Source: Mucilaginibacter cryoferens (GTDB taxonomy: Bacteria > Bacteroidota > Bacteroidia > Sphingobacteriales > Sphingobacteriaceae). Taken from it: a stretch of 64,000 nt of DNA. This document shows, piece after piece, positions 1 to 8,688 of this stretch (within the stretch, counting starts at the first letter, position 1; each line of letters opens with the position of its first letter). The stretch lies in contig NZ_JACHCR010000007.1 in assembly GCF_014205845.1 (NCBI RefSeq), positions 1-64,000 on the forward strand, in the 5' to 3' direction. The notes beneath the pieces were generated by a model. The model saw nothing but the letters and a program-made list of their open reading frames with translations. It had not been told where the DNA came from and did not search any database. A program made the position numbers and the translations under genes.

Positions 1-30
1 TTATTAACAAAGAAAAAGAAGCAAAAAGAA

Positions 31-75
31 AGCTTCAACAATAATAATAATAACCTATATTATTTTGTTGAAGCT
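31..75. other. Hairpin before the porin gene
   Basis: Two 11-base arms (31-41 and 65-75) are reverse complements and the AT-rich bases between them can extend the stem. No T-run follows on the + strand. It may be the end of a transcript from outside the window or part of the porin leader. The remaining bases up to 155 show nothing recognisable. Confidence 0.3.
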
Positions 76-155
76 AATCTAAAGGCAATGACGGTTCTTT
101 TTGTTCTACAATTTTATGGAACATTTTCAAACAGCGTCTAACAACTCCAACAAAC

Positions 156-1481
156 ATGAAAAAAATTCTATTCCTGCAATTGATGCTGCTTAGCATATTT
201 GTTAAAGCCAACGCGCAAACCAAAGATACTTTAAGCAAAAGCCCCTTTAATTTCCATTTCCAGTTAACGGCTATCGATCAAAGTCACCCGGCATTTCATG
301 CGTCATACAGTGGTACAAACAGTTTGCAGCCCGCTGCCGAAGAAGCGCTTTCCCTTACCACTACCCTGTTTGCAGGTGCCCGCTTATGGAAAGGCGCATC
401 GGTTTATTTTAATCCAGAAATATCTGGCGGGCGAGGGTTTAGCAGTGCCCTGGGCGTTGCAGGGTTCCCTAATGGAGAAACCTTTCGTATTGGTAGCGCT
501 GCCCCCGCCTTGTACCTGGCACGGCTATTTTACCGGCAATACATTGCTTTAGGTCCGGCGGTAGATACCGTGGCCGATGATATAAACCAGGTAAGCGAAT
601 TGGTGCCGCGAAAAAGAATAACCATTACCACCGGTAAATTTGCCATTGCCGATATGTTTGATAACAACAGTTACAGTCATGATCCGCGTACGCAATTCAT
701 GAACTGGTCTTTAATGAGTGCGGGAGCCTGGGATTACCCTGCCAATACCAGGGGTTATACTGAAGGCTTGGTAATAGAGTATGCGACACCCGATTGGGCA
801 GTAAGGTTTGGAACCGTACTGGTGCCAACGTTTGCCAACGGGCCAACCCTCGACTACCATTATACCAAAGCACAGGGCGATGTTATTGAGATCCAGAAAA
901 ACATAACCCTGGGTAAGCGTAAAGGCATCATCCGGCTTTTAGGGTTCAGAAATGTATCTAAAGCCCCTAATTACCGTGATGTAATTAATGGCTATGTAAA
1001 CCATACCGATTCGTTGGATGTGATAGATGGCCACAAATATGGTGGAGTTAAGTACGGCTTCGGCATAAATGGCGAGCAGGAACTAACAAAAGACCTCGGC
1101 CTGTTTTTTCGCGGAAGCTGGAACGATGGGCAAACGGCTACCTGGGCCTTTACCGAAATTGACCATAGCGGCAGTTTGGGATTAAACCTCGCGGGCAGCA
1201 AATGGCGGCGCCCGGATGATACGTTTGGAATAGCAGCGGTTGTAAACGGAATTTCAAAAGCCCATCAGGATTATTTAGCAGCCGGAGGCTATGGCTTTAT
1301 TATTGGCGATGGTAAGCTTACCCATTACAAAACAGAGAACATATTAGAAGCCTATTACAGCGCCAAAGTGAACAATAACCTCAACCTCTCGCTTGGGTAC
1401 CAGTTTATTCAAAATCCCGCCTACAATAGCGACCGTGGTTCCGTAAATGTATTTTCGGTAAGGGCACATATAGTTATTTAA
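156..1481 (+). CDS. Carbohydrate porin, OprB-like
   Basis: Predicted outer-membrane barrel for passive uptake of sugars. A Sec signal peptide ends near residue 20 (KANAQ). The body has alternating beta-strand-like stretches and the segment around residues 80-125 (FNPEISGGRGFS, then GFPNGE and LARLFYRQ) is typical of Bacteroidota proteins annotated as carbohydrate porin/OprB. At 441 residues the length fits a 16- to 18-strand porin, and the last residues are a short hydrophobic beta strand (VRAHIVI). The ATG at 156 is chosen because it directly precedes a KK-hydrophobic signal sequence. It stands alone, convergent with the gene at 1538-2272 and separated from it by a hairpin. Substrate cannot be read from the sequence. 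Confidence 0.75.
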   Translation: MKKILFLQLMLLSIFVKANAQTKDTLSKSPFNFHFQLTAIDQSHPAFHASYSGTNSLQPAAEEALSLTTTLFAGARLWKGASVYFNPEISGGRGFSSALGVAGFPNGETFRIGSAAPALYLARLFYRQYIALGPAVDTVADDINQVSELVPRKRITITTGKFAIADMFDNNSYSHDPRTQFMNWSLMSAGAWDYPANTRGYTEGLVIEYATPDWAVRFGTVLVPTFANGPTLDYHYTKAQGDVIEIQKNITLGKRKGIIRLLGFRNVSKAPNYRDVINGYVNHTDSLDVIDGHKYGGVKYGFGINGEQELTKDLGLFFRGSWNDGQTATWAFTEIDHSGSLGLNLAGSKWRRPDDTFGIAAVVNGISKAHQDYLAAGGYGFIIGDGKLTHYKTENILEAYYSAKVNNNLNLSLGYQFIQNPAYNSDRGSVNVFSVRAHIVI

Positions 1482-1503
1482 TTATTGAGGCAGTTTTCCT
1501 CCT

Positions 1504-1530
1504 AAAGCCTTTCCTGTTTGGAGAGGCTTT
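1504..1530. terminator. Intrinsic terminator between convergent genes
   Basis: Arms 1504-1514 and 1520-1530 pair over 10 of 11 positions (AAAGCCTTTCC against GGAGAGGCTTT) with a 5-base loop; the right arm ends in TTTT. It lies 23 bases after the porin stop and just beyond the stop of the opposing gene, so it could serve both. Confidence 0.6.
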
Positions 1531-1537
1531 TACGTAC

Positions 1538-2272
1538 CTACTGTTTTCCCAAAACCGGTGGGGTTGCACCTAACTCCGTATTCCGCTTATCTGCCGGAAT
1601 TTTCAGAAAAGCCTTATAACTGGTATCCAGGTAGGCTGCCAGGTTAAAGGCGCTGCTGTAATAGTCTTTAGTTGATGGTGTGTAGAGGATCAAAAAGTCG
1701 TCCATATCTTTGCCTTTAAGGGGCAGGTATTTACTGATATTAGCAGAGTTAAACACTTTGGCTATTTCGTCTTGCTTTGCCTGATCTTGTAAAAAGGCAG
1801 CTTGTTTGGCCTTTCTTTTTTCATCCTTTTTAAAATAGTGAAGCCTTAATGCTACCCCGCCTTTATAATAACCATTTGCGTCTCGTTGATACACCACGGT
1901 TTGATTATGAAATTCGGGCGATTGAAACGAGCCTGTGTGGGTGGCCTCGGTAGCGGTAACATTTACCTCGTTGAGCATATTATGCTGTGGTACCAAAAAA
2001 ATCTCCAATGGTTTGTTACCGGTAAGCAGTAGAGTATCTGCCCGGTAAAAACCGCCGCTAAAAACCAGTATTTCGCCCGTTTTACCCGCAATGCTAAACG
2101 TACCATCTTTTCCGGTGATTATAATCTTATGTGATACCAGGTTTTCAACTTTGATGCCTTGCAGCACCAAACGTGTTTTACTTTCAAACACAACGCCGCT
2201 TTGCGTACTTTGGCCAAATGCCAATACCGAAGCTGTGCTGCCCAGGATTAACAAAAAGAGATGTTTAAGCAT
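1538..2272 (-). CDS. Secreted protein with CarboxypepD_reg-like domain
   Basis: A 244-residue periplasmic or outer-membrane-associated protein of unknown role. The signal peptide ends near residue 20 (VLAFGQ). Residues 22-105 read like a carboxypeptidase regulatory-like beta-sandwich (SGVVFESKTRLVLQGIKV, GKDGTFSI, then LNEVNVTA), the domain also found at the N-terminus of SusC-type receptors. No plug or barrel follows. The rest is a basic, probably helical segment (KKDEKRKAKQAAF) and a region ending PPVLGKQ. It is seen as a single gene on the - strand. This matches the widespread Bacteroidota class of small proteins with this domain, whose function is not established. Confidence 0.6.
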   Translation of the reverse strand: MLKHLFLLILGSTASVLAFGQSTQSGVVFESKTRLVLQGIKVENLVSHKIIITGKDGTFSIAGKTGEILVFSGGFYRADTLLLTGNKPLEIFLVPQHNMLNEVNVTATEATHTGSFQSPEFHNQTVVYQRDANGYYKGGVALRLHYFKKDEKRKAKQAAFLQDQAKQDEIAKVFNSANISKYLPLKGKDMDDFLILYTPSTKDYYSSAFNLAAYLDTSYKAFLKIPADKRNTELGATPPVLGKQ

Positions 2273-2426
2273 GCTTAAAAATAAACATAAATTTCAACTG
2301 CAACTATTAGGCATTGCATTTTAACTTAAATTAACAATTGATTGTAATCGCATAAATGTCAGTTACTTAATTGAGTTTCTTTTTTAAATGGTAATTTATT
2401 AACCGCCTTTTGTTTTAAAAAAATAT

Positions 2427-2434
2427 TATATTTG
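2427..2434 (+). promoter_or_regulatory. Candidate -7 element TATATTTG
   Basis: TATATTTG matches the Bacteroidota -7 consensus TAnnTTTG and lies 37 bases before the sigma-like gene. A TTTG is present at 2409-2412, but the 14-base spacing is shorter than usual for the -33 element. Confidence 0.4.
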
Positions 2435-2471
2435 GTTAGCATTTTTATACCATTTATATCCTGATCTAATT

Positions 2472-2951
2472 TTGAACACACAGTTACACACTTCTGGAAT
2501 AGTAGGCGGAAGCAAGTTGTTATCTGTTCAAAACCTTTATAACAGCTATGCTGCCATGCTGCTGGGCTATATATTTGAAGTTGTTAAAAATCGCCAGGTT
2601 GCCGAGCAATATTTGGTTACTGTTTTTAACGATGCCGCAAATGAGCTCGACGAATTTTATAAGCCAGGGGTAAATGCTTTTTGCCGTTTGCAATTGATGG
2701 CCCGCAAAAAGCTGGCTCCTTTTTTTGAAAATACTGATGGGTATAGCACCACGGGCGAGGTACCTGATAATACATCCCTCGGCAAAAATAAATTTATAAA
2801 ACAAATGACCAACGAGCAGCAGCTGGTTTTTTGCGGTGCACATTGGCAGGGCAAAACAACCAGCAAAATTGCGGCAGAACTTGGCAGGCCCGATGATGAT
2901 ATCAGGAGGATATTAAAAGAATGTTTTACGATTATCCGGAGTAGTAAATGA
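2472..2951 (+). CDS. ECF-type RNA polymerase sigma factor (divergent)
   Basis: A 159-residue protein with the build of a small ECF sigma factor. Residues about 20-65 (NLYNSYAAMLLGYIFEVV, then QVAEQYLVTVFNDA) resemble the region 2 helix that contacts the -10 element. Residues about 110-155 form a C-terminal helix-turn-helix-like segment (GKTTSKIAAELGRPDDDIRRIL) like region 4. The start codon is TTG at 2472; no upstream ATG is in frame and the next ATG would cut into region 2. Its stop overlaps the start of the next gene (ATGA), and that gene looks like an anti-sigma factor, which supports the call. Region 2 is diverged, so a regulator derived from a sigma factor cannot be excluded. Confidence 0.6.
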   Translation: MNTQLHTSGIVGGSKLLSVQNLYNSYAAMLLGYIFEVVKNRQVAEQYLVTVFNDAANELDEFYKPGVNAFCRLQLMARKKLAPFFENTDGYSTTGEVPDNTSLGKNKFIKQMTNEQQLVFCGAHWQGKTTSKIAAELGRPDDDIRRILKECFTIIRSSK

Positions 2952-3451
2952 AGATTGAGGATTACATAGAGAGTGGAATACTGGAAACCTTTGTAATGGG
3001 TGCTGCTTCTGATGATGAGGTAAAACAGTTGCTATACATGAAAGCCAGCTATCCCCAGGTAGATGAGGCTTTACAACAACTGGAAAAAGATATGGAACGC
3101 ATAGCTATGAACATGGCTATTGCTCCACCGCCCAATACCTGGAATAAAATTGAGCAGGAAATAAACGACATTATTTTACGCGACAAAACCGAACCTCAAA
3201 AATTTAGCCCCAAACGCGAGCATGAGGAGTTTAACGGTAACAAAGCTTACAACAACCAGCATCAGTATATAGAAGTAGAGGCCGAATCGAGCCACATGAA
3301 AATTCACAAAAACTGGAAATGGGTTTTTGCAGCAATTTTTGTGTTGGGGAAAATATTTTTGGGCTGTGCTATTTATTTTTATCTCGAAAACAGGCAGGCC
3401 CAGCAACAATTACAGGAGTTGAAAACCGAGCTTAAACAAGTGAAAAAATAA
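2948..3451 (+). CDS. Membrane anti-sigma factor
   Basis: A 167-residue protein translationally coupled (ATGA overlap) to the sigma-like gene. The N-terminal part (MKIEDYIESGILETFVMG, then DEVKQLLYMKASYPQVDEAL) resembles the cytoplasmic sigma-binding region of Bacteroidota anti-sigma proteins, with PPNTWNKIE near residue 60. One transmembrane helix lies near residues 122-147 (WKWVFAAIFVLGKIFLGC), followed by a short periplasmic coiled-coil-like tail (ENRQAQQQLQELKTELKQV). There is no zinc-binding HxxxCxxC motif. The outer part is too short for the usual sensor domain, so how it would sense a signal is unclear. Function is inferred from build and context. Confidence 0.6.
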   Translation: MKIEDYIESGILETFVMGAASDDEVKQLLYMKASYPQVDEALQQLEKDMERIAMNMAIAPPPNTWNKIEQEINDIILRDKTEPQKFSPKREHEEFNGNKAYNNQHQYIEVEAESSHMKIHKNWKWVFAAIFVLGKIFLGCAIYFYLENRQAQQQLQELKTELKQVKK

Positions 3452-3516
3452 TACCTCGATTACAGGTATATACAATGTTGGTTGATGTAATATATTTGCA
3501 TTTCCTTACCTTCATT

Positions 3517-4266
3517 ATGAACCTTGTTAATACATTTGAGTACAAGTACGAAAGGCTTGAAAGCTCTGAATTGATCGCGATTGTACACAATTCGAGAAAT
3601 TTTCAGCCCCTGGCCGTGGAAACCGCGTACATTGAACTGCAGCGCAGAATACTGCAGCCAGAGCAGCTTAAAGCTGTAAACGACGACTTTAACCTTTATT
3701 TAAAGCGCAAAGTTACCCAGCAAACATTAGAGCTAAGTACGCCCAGGCCTGCCCCGGTAAAAAAAGCACCCGTAAAACAGGAGTTTTTTTCGGCCTTGCG
3801 GGTTATCAATACCGTTACATTAACCGTACTGGCCGTGTACATTATTACGCTGATACAGGGCGATACGGTTGTTTTACACATGATAACTCAATCTTCATCC
3901 TACCGTCCATCTTTTATTTTTATTGTTGTGCCTTACCTTATGTTGCCTTTTGGTGCAATAGGCTTTGGGCTGCGCAGGCAACTGGGATGGATAATGCTGG
4001 CCTGGGCCGTAATGTACAACGCGCTTAAACAAGCCTACTTTTTTTCGAAAGATATAGAAGTTAAACTGAGTCCGCATTCGGGCGATATCATATCAACCGA
4101 TGATATTATTCGCAATACCATAGTTATCAGCTTCTTCGTGCTGATATCGGTAATGGTTTGCCTCCCCGGCATCCGCGCCAAAATGAAAACCAGCGTAGTT
4201 ACTATGCTCCTAACCATGATAGCCGCAGCTGGCTTTTTGGCTTTGCAGGTTACTAAAGTTATTTAG
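3517..4266 (+). CDS. Unknown multi-pass membrane protein
   Basis: I do not recognise this family. The reading frame opens at 3475 but the first 14 codons look non-coding, and the ATG at 3517 is the more natural start. Residues 1-85 are soluble and helical (FEYKYERLESSELIAIV, then AYIELQRRIL), followed by a Pro/Lys/Ala linker (PRPAPVKKAPVKQ). Four hydrophobic segments follow, of about 20 residues each, spread over the remaining 160 residues. It follows the anti-sigma gene by 65 bases on the same strand and may be co-transcribed, but nothing ties it functionally to that pair. Confidence 0.5.
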   Translation: MNLVNTFEYKYERLESSELIAIVHNSRNFQPLAVETAYIELQRRILQPEQLKAVNDDFNLYLKRKVTQQTLELSTPRPAPVKKAPVKQEFFSALRVINTVTLTVLAVYIITLIQGDTVVLHMITQSSSYRPSFIFIVVPYLMLPFGAIGFGLRRQLGWIMLAWAVMYNALKQAYFFSKDIEVKLSPHSGDIISTDDIIRNTIVISFFVLISVMVCLPGIRAKMKTSVVTMLLTMIAAAGFLALQVTKVI

Positions 4267-4330
4267 GGGCTGATGGTGGGTAGATATAAAGCAATAACGA
4301 GCTTTTATTTCTTACGCTTTCTTCACAACA

Positions 4331-5557
4331 TCAATGCGCTGCCATAGTAGCACCTGCCACTGCCTCAACTTTGTTTTTGATAAACTTTTTTCCGATAAAT
4401 AACACCAGCAAAGCTACCACCGATGATCCTGCCATTACTCCCGCCATTGGCAGGGTGCTTTGGCTTTTTATGAGCGTAACACCGTATGATGCCAATGCGC
4501 CTATAGCCATCTGCAACGCGCCCATTAAGGCCGATGCAGAACCTGCATTTTTGGTGAAAGGCGCTAATGATAATGCCGAAGTATTGGGGCTGGAAATGCC
4601 TACACAACATAAAACACCAAATATCATTACAATGGTGCCGGCCATGCCAAACCAGCCATTAAATGAGCCTATCAGGAACGCGGCCGAAATAATTACCATG
4701 CAAACCAGGGTAACATTTACTATCTGTTCGCTTTTAAAATATTTTATCAATTGACTATTAACCTGGCTGGCGCCTATAAAACCAACCGAAAGCCCCGCAA
4801 ATATCCAGCTGAATGATTTTTGATCCATCTTAAATATCTCGATAAAAACAATAGGCGACGATGCCACATAGGCAAACAAACCGGCAAATATAAAGGCGCC
4901 GCTTACAGCGTATGTAAAAAACTGGGGCTCTTTAATTACTGTCAAAAAGTGGGTAATAATAGGGACGGGCTTTAAAGAGTACGATGGATCGGGCTGATAG
5001 CTTTCGGGTAAAAAGAAAATTACCGCAAGCAATATCAACGCTGCTATAACAGTAAGAATTAAAAATATCACCTGCCACTCAAAAGCCGCCGTTATATAGC
5101 TACCCACCGTAGGCGCTACCATTGGCGATGCTCCCAAAACCAGTATCAGCAAGGAAAATACTTTAGCATTATCTTCAACCGGAAACAGATCGCGTACCAT
5201 GGCCATAGCAGCTACGCTGGCGGCGCAACCACCTATAGCCTCAAAAAAGCGCATGATGATAAGCATTTGCAGCGAGTTTGAAAAGTAGCACCCTATGGAG
5301 GTTACAATGTATAAAGCCAGGCCAAAGTACAGGGGCTTTTTACGCCCAAATCTATCCAACAATGGCCCGTACAACAACTGGCCGGCAGCTATGCCGATGA
5401 AAAAACTGGATAAGGATAATGCAACCTGGTCTGTACTGGTATGCAGGTATTTGGCTATGGCTTTAAAACCGGGCAAATACATATCTATAGAAAAAGGAGC
5501 CAAGGCTGTAAGTGAACCTAATATGAGGATGAGGAAAAAGTATCGTTTTTTAGTCAT
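4331..5557 (-). CDS. Bcr/CflA family multidrug efflux MFS transporter
   Basis: A 408-residue inner-membrane drug:H+ antiporter with 12 predicted helices. The first helix with APFSIDMYLPGF, the helix 2-3 loop GPLLDRFGRKKPLY (MFS motif A) and the helix 4 MAMVRDLF region are characteristic of the Bcr/CflA subfamily, related to bicyclomycin and chloramphenicol exporters. Helix 5 carries the antiporter-type ASPMVAPTVGSYI stretch. The length agrees with the family. It is monocistronic on the - strand, and no divergent regulator is adjacent. Substrate cannot be predicted. Confidence 0.85.
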   Translation of the reverse strand: MTKKRYFFLILILGSLTALAPFSIDMYLPGFKAIAKYLHTSTDQVALSLSSFFIGIAAGQLLYGPLLDRFGRKKPLYFGLALYIVTSIGCYFSNSLQMLIIMRFFEAIGGCAASVAAMAMVRDLFPVEDNAKVFSLLILVLGASPMVAPTVGSYITAAFEWQVIFLILTVIAALILLAVIFFLPESYQPDPSYSLKPVPIITHFLTVIKEPQFFTYAVSGAFIFAGLFAYVASSPIVFIEIFKMDQKSFSWIFAGLSVGFIGASQVNSQLIKYFKSEQIVNVTLVCMVIISAAFLIGSFNGWFGMAGTIVMIFGVLCCVGISSPNTSALSLAPFTKNAGSASALMGALQMAIGALASYGVTLIKSQSTLPMAGVMAGSSVVALLVLFIGKKFIKNKVEAVAGATMAAH

Positions 5558-5730
5558 GTGTTGTACGTGAGGCAGACGGCCGGCAGGCCGCTATAGTTGT
5601 TTTTTGCGAAATGGAAAACCTGAAGGCAAAGATAATACTAACTACAGATAATGGTTGGCAGGCCATGGCTTAACTTTGTTTTATTGCCATAGGATAACAC
5701 TTATGCCAAAAAGCATCAAACGTTTATCCC

Positions 5731-6957
5731 CTAAAACGTTTCTCCCAAATTAAGGTAAATGGCCGAATAGTTTTTGCTTTTACCATAATCGAGACTAATA
5801 TTGGTACCCGATTTTTTATTGAATTTGAAGCGTAAACCAGTGCCTCCAGCGGGGTGCCAGTAAACAAACCTGTAGGTTTTAGGTTCGGTAACAGAGTTTA
5901 CATTGGCAAATAAAACAAAGCCAAATAAACCATTACGGGTAATATCGCGGCGGTACTCGGTTTCAAAATAGGCCAGACGCTCGCCGCGGTAACGGTTTTG
6001 CTTAAATCCCCTCCCCGATCGTTGATAGGGTTCCCAACCGAGGCTTGGCAAATTAAGATAAGGCGTACCGGGTGTAAGGGATGTCCAATAATAGGTCCAG
6101 AAAGCGAGTACATTTTTGGGGCCGGCGCTGGTTAATGATATATATTTACGCAGATCAACATAAAGCGATTGCCAGTCGGTATTGCTGCCCAACAACCCGG
6201 TATTAAACCTGTACGATACATTTGCGTATACCCCCGGCAAGGGATCAATAGAGTTTTTGCGGGTATCATACAATAAATTGAGGGTAGCACCCGATGAAAA
6301 AGTATTTTCTCCGGCGGTAGTCCCGTATTTATAACCTGTAAAACTATGCAGGTTATCTTTGCCATTACTCTCAATATCGGTATAATAATCCGAATTATAA
6401 CCCAGCCCTACATAAAAGTAAGGCTTTATCCGTTTAAACACCGTTTGGTAAAAGCGGACATAGTTATAATTCACCAAAAATTTATCACGCTCATGCATAT
6501 TGCCGCCAAGCCCCCAGGTGTATTGCGGATAAACCAATACCCGTGTATCGCCCACAATATTCCATTGGTTATCCTTCAACCATATGCTCGACCGGATGGG
6601 CAAACCATACCTGCCCCTTAAATTAAAATAAGGAGTAAACACAATGCTCGATAAGTTGGTTGTGGCCTGGTCGCCCAGGTAAAAGCCGGCGGTAGTTGAT
6701 GTAAAAAGAGCCCGCCCGCCACTTCGGCCATCCGAAGAGGATATAGGTAAAAACGAAAAGTAAAACTTCTTTTTTTCGATAGCGGATACCTTTCTGGGCT
6801 TAATATTAAATGCCGATCTAAACACGTCTATCAGATCGCGCTCGGCAACAGTAGTATCTTTACCAGCCTTTAAAGTATCAGTAGCGGGCACAGGCGTTTG
6901 CGCCATTACAGCATACGGAATTACCCAAAAAAATAATGCTATAAACACTTTACCCAT
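5731..6957 (-). CDS. BamA/TamA-family (Omp85) outer membrane protein
   Basis: A 408-residue predicted barrel. The signal peptide ends near residue 20 (YAVMAQ). A short linker leads into a barrel with the features of a bacterial surface antigen domain: LYDTRKNSIDPLPGVYANVSYRF around residues 240-262, YRGERLAYFETEYRRDI near 330, GTGLRFKFNKKSGTNISLDYG near 380, and a C-terminal LGETF ending in Phe as required for Bam-mediated insertion. There are no POTRA domains, so this is not BamA itself. It belongs to the short Omp85-like proteins common in Bacteroidota. Role unknown; it may secrete or insert a specific partner. Confidence 0.7.
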   Translation of the reverse strand: MGKVFIALFFWVIPYAVMAQTPVPATDTLKAGKDTTVAERDLIDVFRSAFNIKPRKVSAIEKKKFYFSFLPISSSDGRSGGRALFTSTTAGFYLGDQATTNLSSIVFTPYFNLRGRYGLPIRSSIWLKDNQWNIVGDTRVLVYPQYTWGLGGNMHERDKFLVNYNYVRFYQTVFKRIKPYFYVGLGYNSDYYTDIESNGKDNLHSFTGYKYGTTAGENTFSSGATLNLLYDTRKNSIDPLPGVYANVSYRFNTGLLGSNTDWQSLYVDLRKYISLTSAGPKNVLAFWTYYWTSLTPGTPYLNLPSLGWEPYQRSGRGFKQNRYRGERLAYFETEYRRDITRNGLFGFVLFANVNSVTEPKTYRFVYWHPAGGTGLRFKFNKKSGTNISLDYGKSKNYSAIYLNLGETF

Positions 6958-7109
6958 TATACATTAAACGAAATATGTAAACATGCTGTTTGGTATTTGA
7001 CCAATAAAACCACTCTTTTAACGAATAAATTGATAGTTAAGCATTTACCGGTCTTCTTTTTATTTTACACTCGTATGATATACCATCATCCGTTAAGGTA
7101 ATAAAAAAA

Positions 7110-7135
7110 GCCCGCGATTCATTTTAATCGCGGGC
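7110..7135 (-). terminator. Rho-independent terminator of the glycine-zipper gene
   Basis: A perfect 10-base-pair GC-rich stem (7110-7119 with 7126-7135) and a 6-base loop. On the - strand it is followed by a run of seven T; on the + strand by five T. It lies 30 bases after the stop of the gene at 7166-7516. Confidence 0.85.
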
Positions 7136-7165
7136 TTTTTCAAGCAATTTAACTTCTATTAACCT

Positions 7166-7516
7166 TTATTGGTATTTTACAGTAGTTACTGTGGTAGTTT
7201 TACTATAAGGATGTGTATGATGGCGTGGATGCGCACGACGCCACGCTATACGGCGGGCACGTTCTTTTTTCTCCCTGGCCCGGCGGGTTTCGTTACCAAT
7301 AATGTAACCGCCGCCGGCACCAATAGCACCACCAATTAAAGCACCGCCAACATTATGCCCAATAAGCCCTCCGGCAACAGCACCACCGGCACCGCCTATT
7401 ATAGCGCCCTTACCTTGGTCGCTTATTCCTTTTTTACGTGTTTGGGCCTGGGTATTTGATGCAAACGTTAGCAGGATTGCAAAAAACAAACAGGCGAAGA
7501 TCATTAGCTTTTTCAT
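7166..7516 (-). CDS. Glycine-zipper (YMGG-like) membrane-associated protein
   Basis: A small exported protein. I start it at the ATG at 7516, which gives a proper signal peptide (MKKLMIFACLFF, cleavage after TQAQ); the longer frame adds twelve unlikely residues. The centre (residues about 35-80) is built of GxxxG repeats (KGAIIGGAGGAVAGGLIG, then GGALIGGAIGAGGGYIIG), typical of glycine-zipper domains that pack in membranes and occur in small stress-related envelope proteins. The tail is strongly basic and His-rich (RRAHPRHHTHPY). A clear terminator follows, so it is transcribed alone. The function of the family is not settled. Confidence 0.75.
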   Translation of the reverse strand: MKKLMIFACLFFAILLTFASNTQAQTRKKGISDQGKGAIIGGAGGAVAGGLIGHNVGGALIGGAIGAGGGYIIGNETRRAREKKERARRIAWRRAHPRHHTHPYSKTTTVTTVKYQ

Positions 7517-7800
7517 AAATAAAATGTATCTGATAAGTATCAATAGCAACACTTGTGCAAATAGCAGGCCAGTTATCAGTTTGCGGTGAGCGGTGGGCAG
7601 TTTGCAGTGGGCAGAAAATGGTTAACAATGGCAAGCAAATATGCTTAAAGTTGGGCGTACCCCTACGGGTCGGGCTATACGTTTATACGCCTGCAGGCAT
7701 TACGCCCCTTGGCCGGTATTCACTGCTATCCCTTACGCGTTTAGCTAATTCAGCACAAACAAATTTGCTACATTTCCCTAACTTGTAGCCCTAATTTTAA
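7517..7800. other. Intergenic spacer with short G/T repeats
   Basis: No gene seen. The segment 7573-7617 contains repeated GCAGTTTGC- and GTGGGCAG-like words, similar to words at 22947-22978. It ends in the heptanucleotide array. Confidence 0.5.
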
Positions 7801-7868
7801 TGACCAATGACCAATGACCAATGACCAATGAACAATGAACAATGAACAATGAACAATGAACAATGAAC
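7801..7868. repeat. Heptanucleotide tandem repeat, TGACCAA x4 then TGAACAA x5
   Basis: Nine complete 7-base units without interruption: four TGACCAA (7801-7828), five TGAACAA (7829-7863) and a partial unit. The array runs right up to the stop codon of the alpha/beta hydrolase on the - strand, so it lies in its 3' untranslated region. Confidence 0.95.
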
Positions 7869-8680
7869 TATTTAAAAAAACCTAATACATCTGCCGAAAA
7901 CTGTACTGTTTTTGATGCACTATTATGATCGCCGGGTACGTAGCTTAGTTTGGATGTGGGGATCATTTTGTGGAGTTCGGTTTCCGATCCGTTATCATGG
8001 TCTTCGGCACCATCAATAAGCGGCACCTGAATTTTCACCTTAGCCAACTCCTGCGCGCTGGTTGATGGCTGGTATTTTTGTTGAAGAGCCAACGCGGGTA
8101 CATCAAACGCGGGGTTACTGTGAATGTACTTTACCATGCCATCCACATCATGAAAAGAGGTATCGCCCATCAGCGCTTTGTAGGCATGTACGCGCCGTGG
8201 CCATTCGGGATTGGTATAGCCATCGCCCATGCCGCCCATTACCAGCTTTCGCACCCGTTTATCGAGCACCAACAAGCGCGACGCGATGATAGAACCACGG
8301 GAGTAGCCTACCACATTATATTTTTTGATACCCAGGCTGCTTACCAGGCCTATCACATCTTTAGCTTCGGCATCATTGGCGTAACCGGCATCGGTATGTG
8401 GCTTATCAGAGCGGCCATTACCACGCTGATCCAGTACAATAACCTTATAACCGGCGTCCAGCAAATCTTTATAAAGCGGTCCGCTTTTCCAACCCTCGCC
8501 GGTGCCCGAAAAGCCGTGGATGAGCACCACCGGGAAACCGTCACCTTTTACCTCGTAATATATCTTTACGCCATCTGGCGCGGTATAAAAGCTGCCGGTT
8601 ACTGTTTGCCGGGCAAAACCATTGTGGCAAACTATCAACATTAATAATGCTGCCAAAACAGATGCGGTTATTTTTTTCAT
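7868..8680 (-). CDS. Exported alpha/beta hydrolase
   Basis: A 270-residue hydrolase with a signal peptide ending near residue 24 (NGFARQ). It has the oxyanion HGFSGT motif at residues 55-60, the nucleophile elbow GYSRGS with Ser127, a candidate acid near DGAEDHD (about residue 234) and a candidate catalytic His in PGDHNS (about residue 254). DQRGNGRSDKP before the elbow is typical of esterase/epoxide hydrolase/haloperoxidase-like members. It follows the GntP transporter gene by only 8 bases in the same direction, so the two are probably one operon; a periplasmic lactone or ester may be hydrolysed before import. Substrate unknown. Confidence 0.8.
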   Translation of the reverse strand: MKKITASVLAALLMLIVCHNGFARQTVTGSFYTAPDGVKIYYEVKGDGFPVVLIHGFSGTGEGWKSGPLYKDLLDAGYKVIVLDQRGNGRSDKPHTDAGYANDAEAKDVIGLVSSLGIKKYNVVGYSRGSIIASRLLVLDKRVRKLVMGGMGDGYTNPEWPRRVHAYKALMGDTSFHDVDGMVKYIHSNPAFDVPALALQQKYQPSTSAQELAKVKIQVPLIDGAEDHDNGSETELHKMIPTSKLSYVPGDHNSASKTVQFSADVLGFFK

Positions 8681-8688
8681 GCAGGCTA

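Noticed and set aside
8078..8644. 188-residue frame opposite the alpha/beta hydrolase
   Set aside because: The hydrolase frame has a signal peptide, triad motifs and operon spacing. The opposite frame is His/Tyr/Ile-rich and without features.
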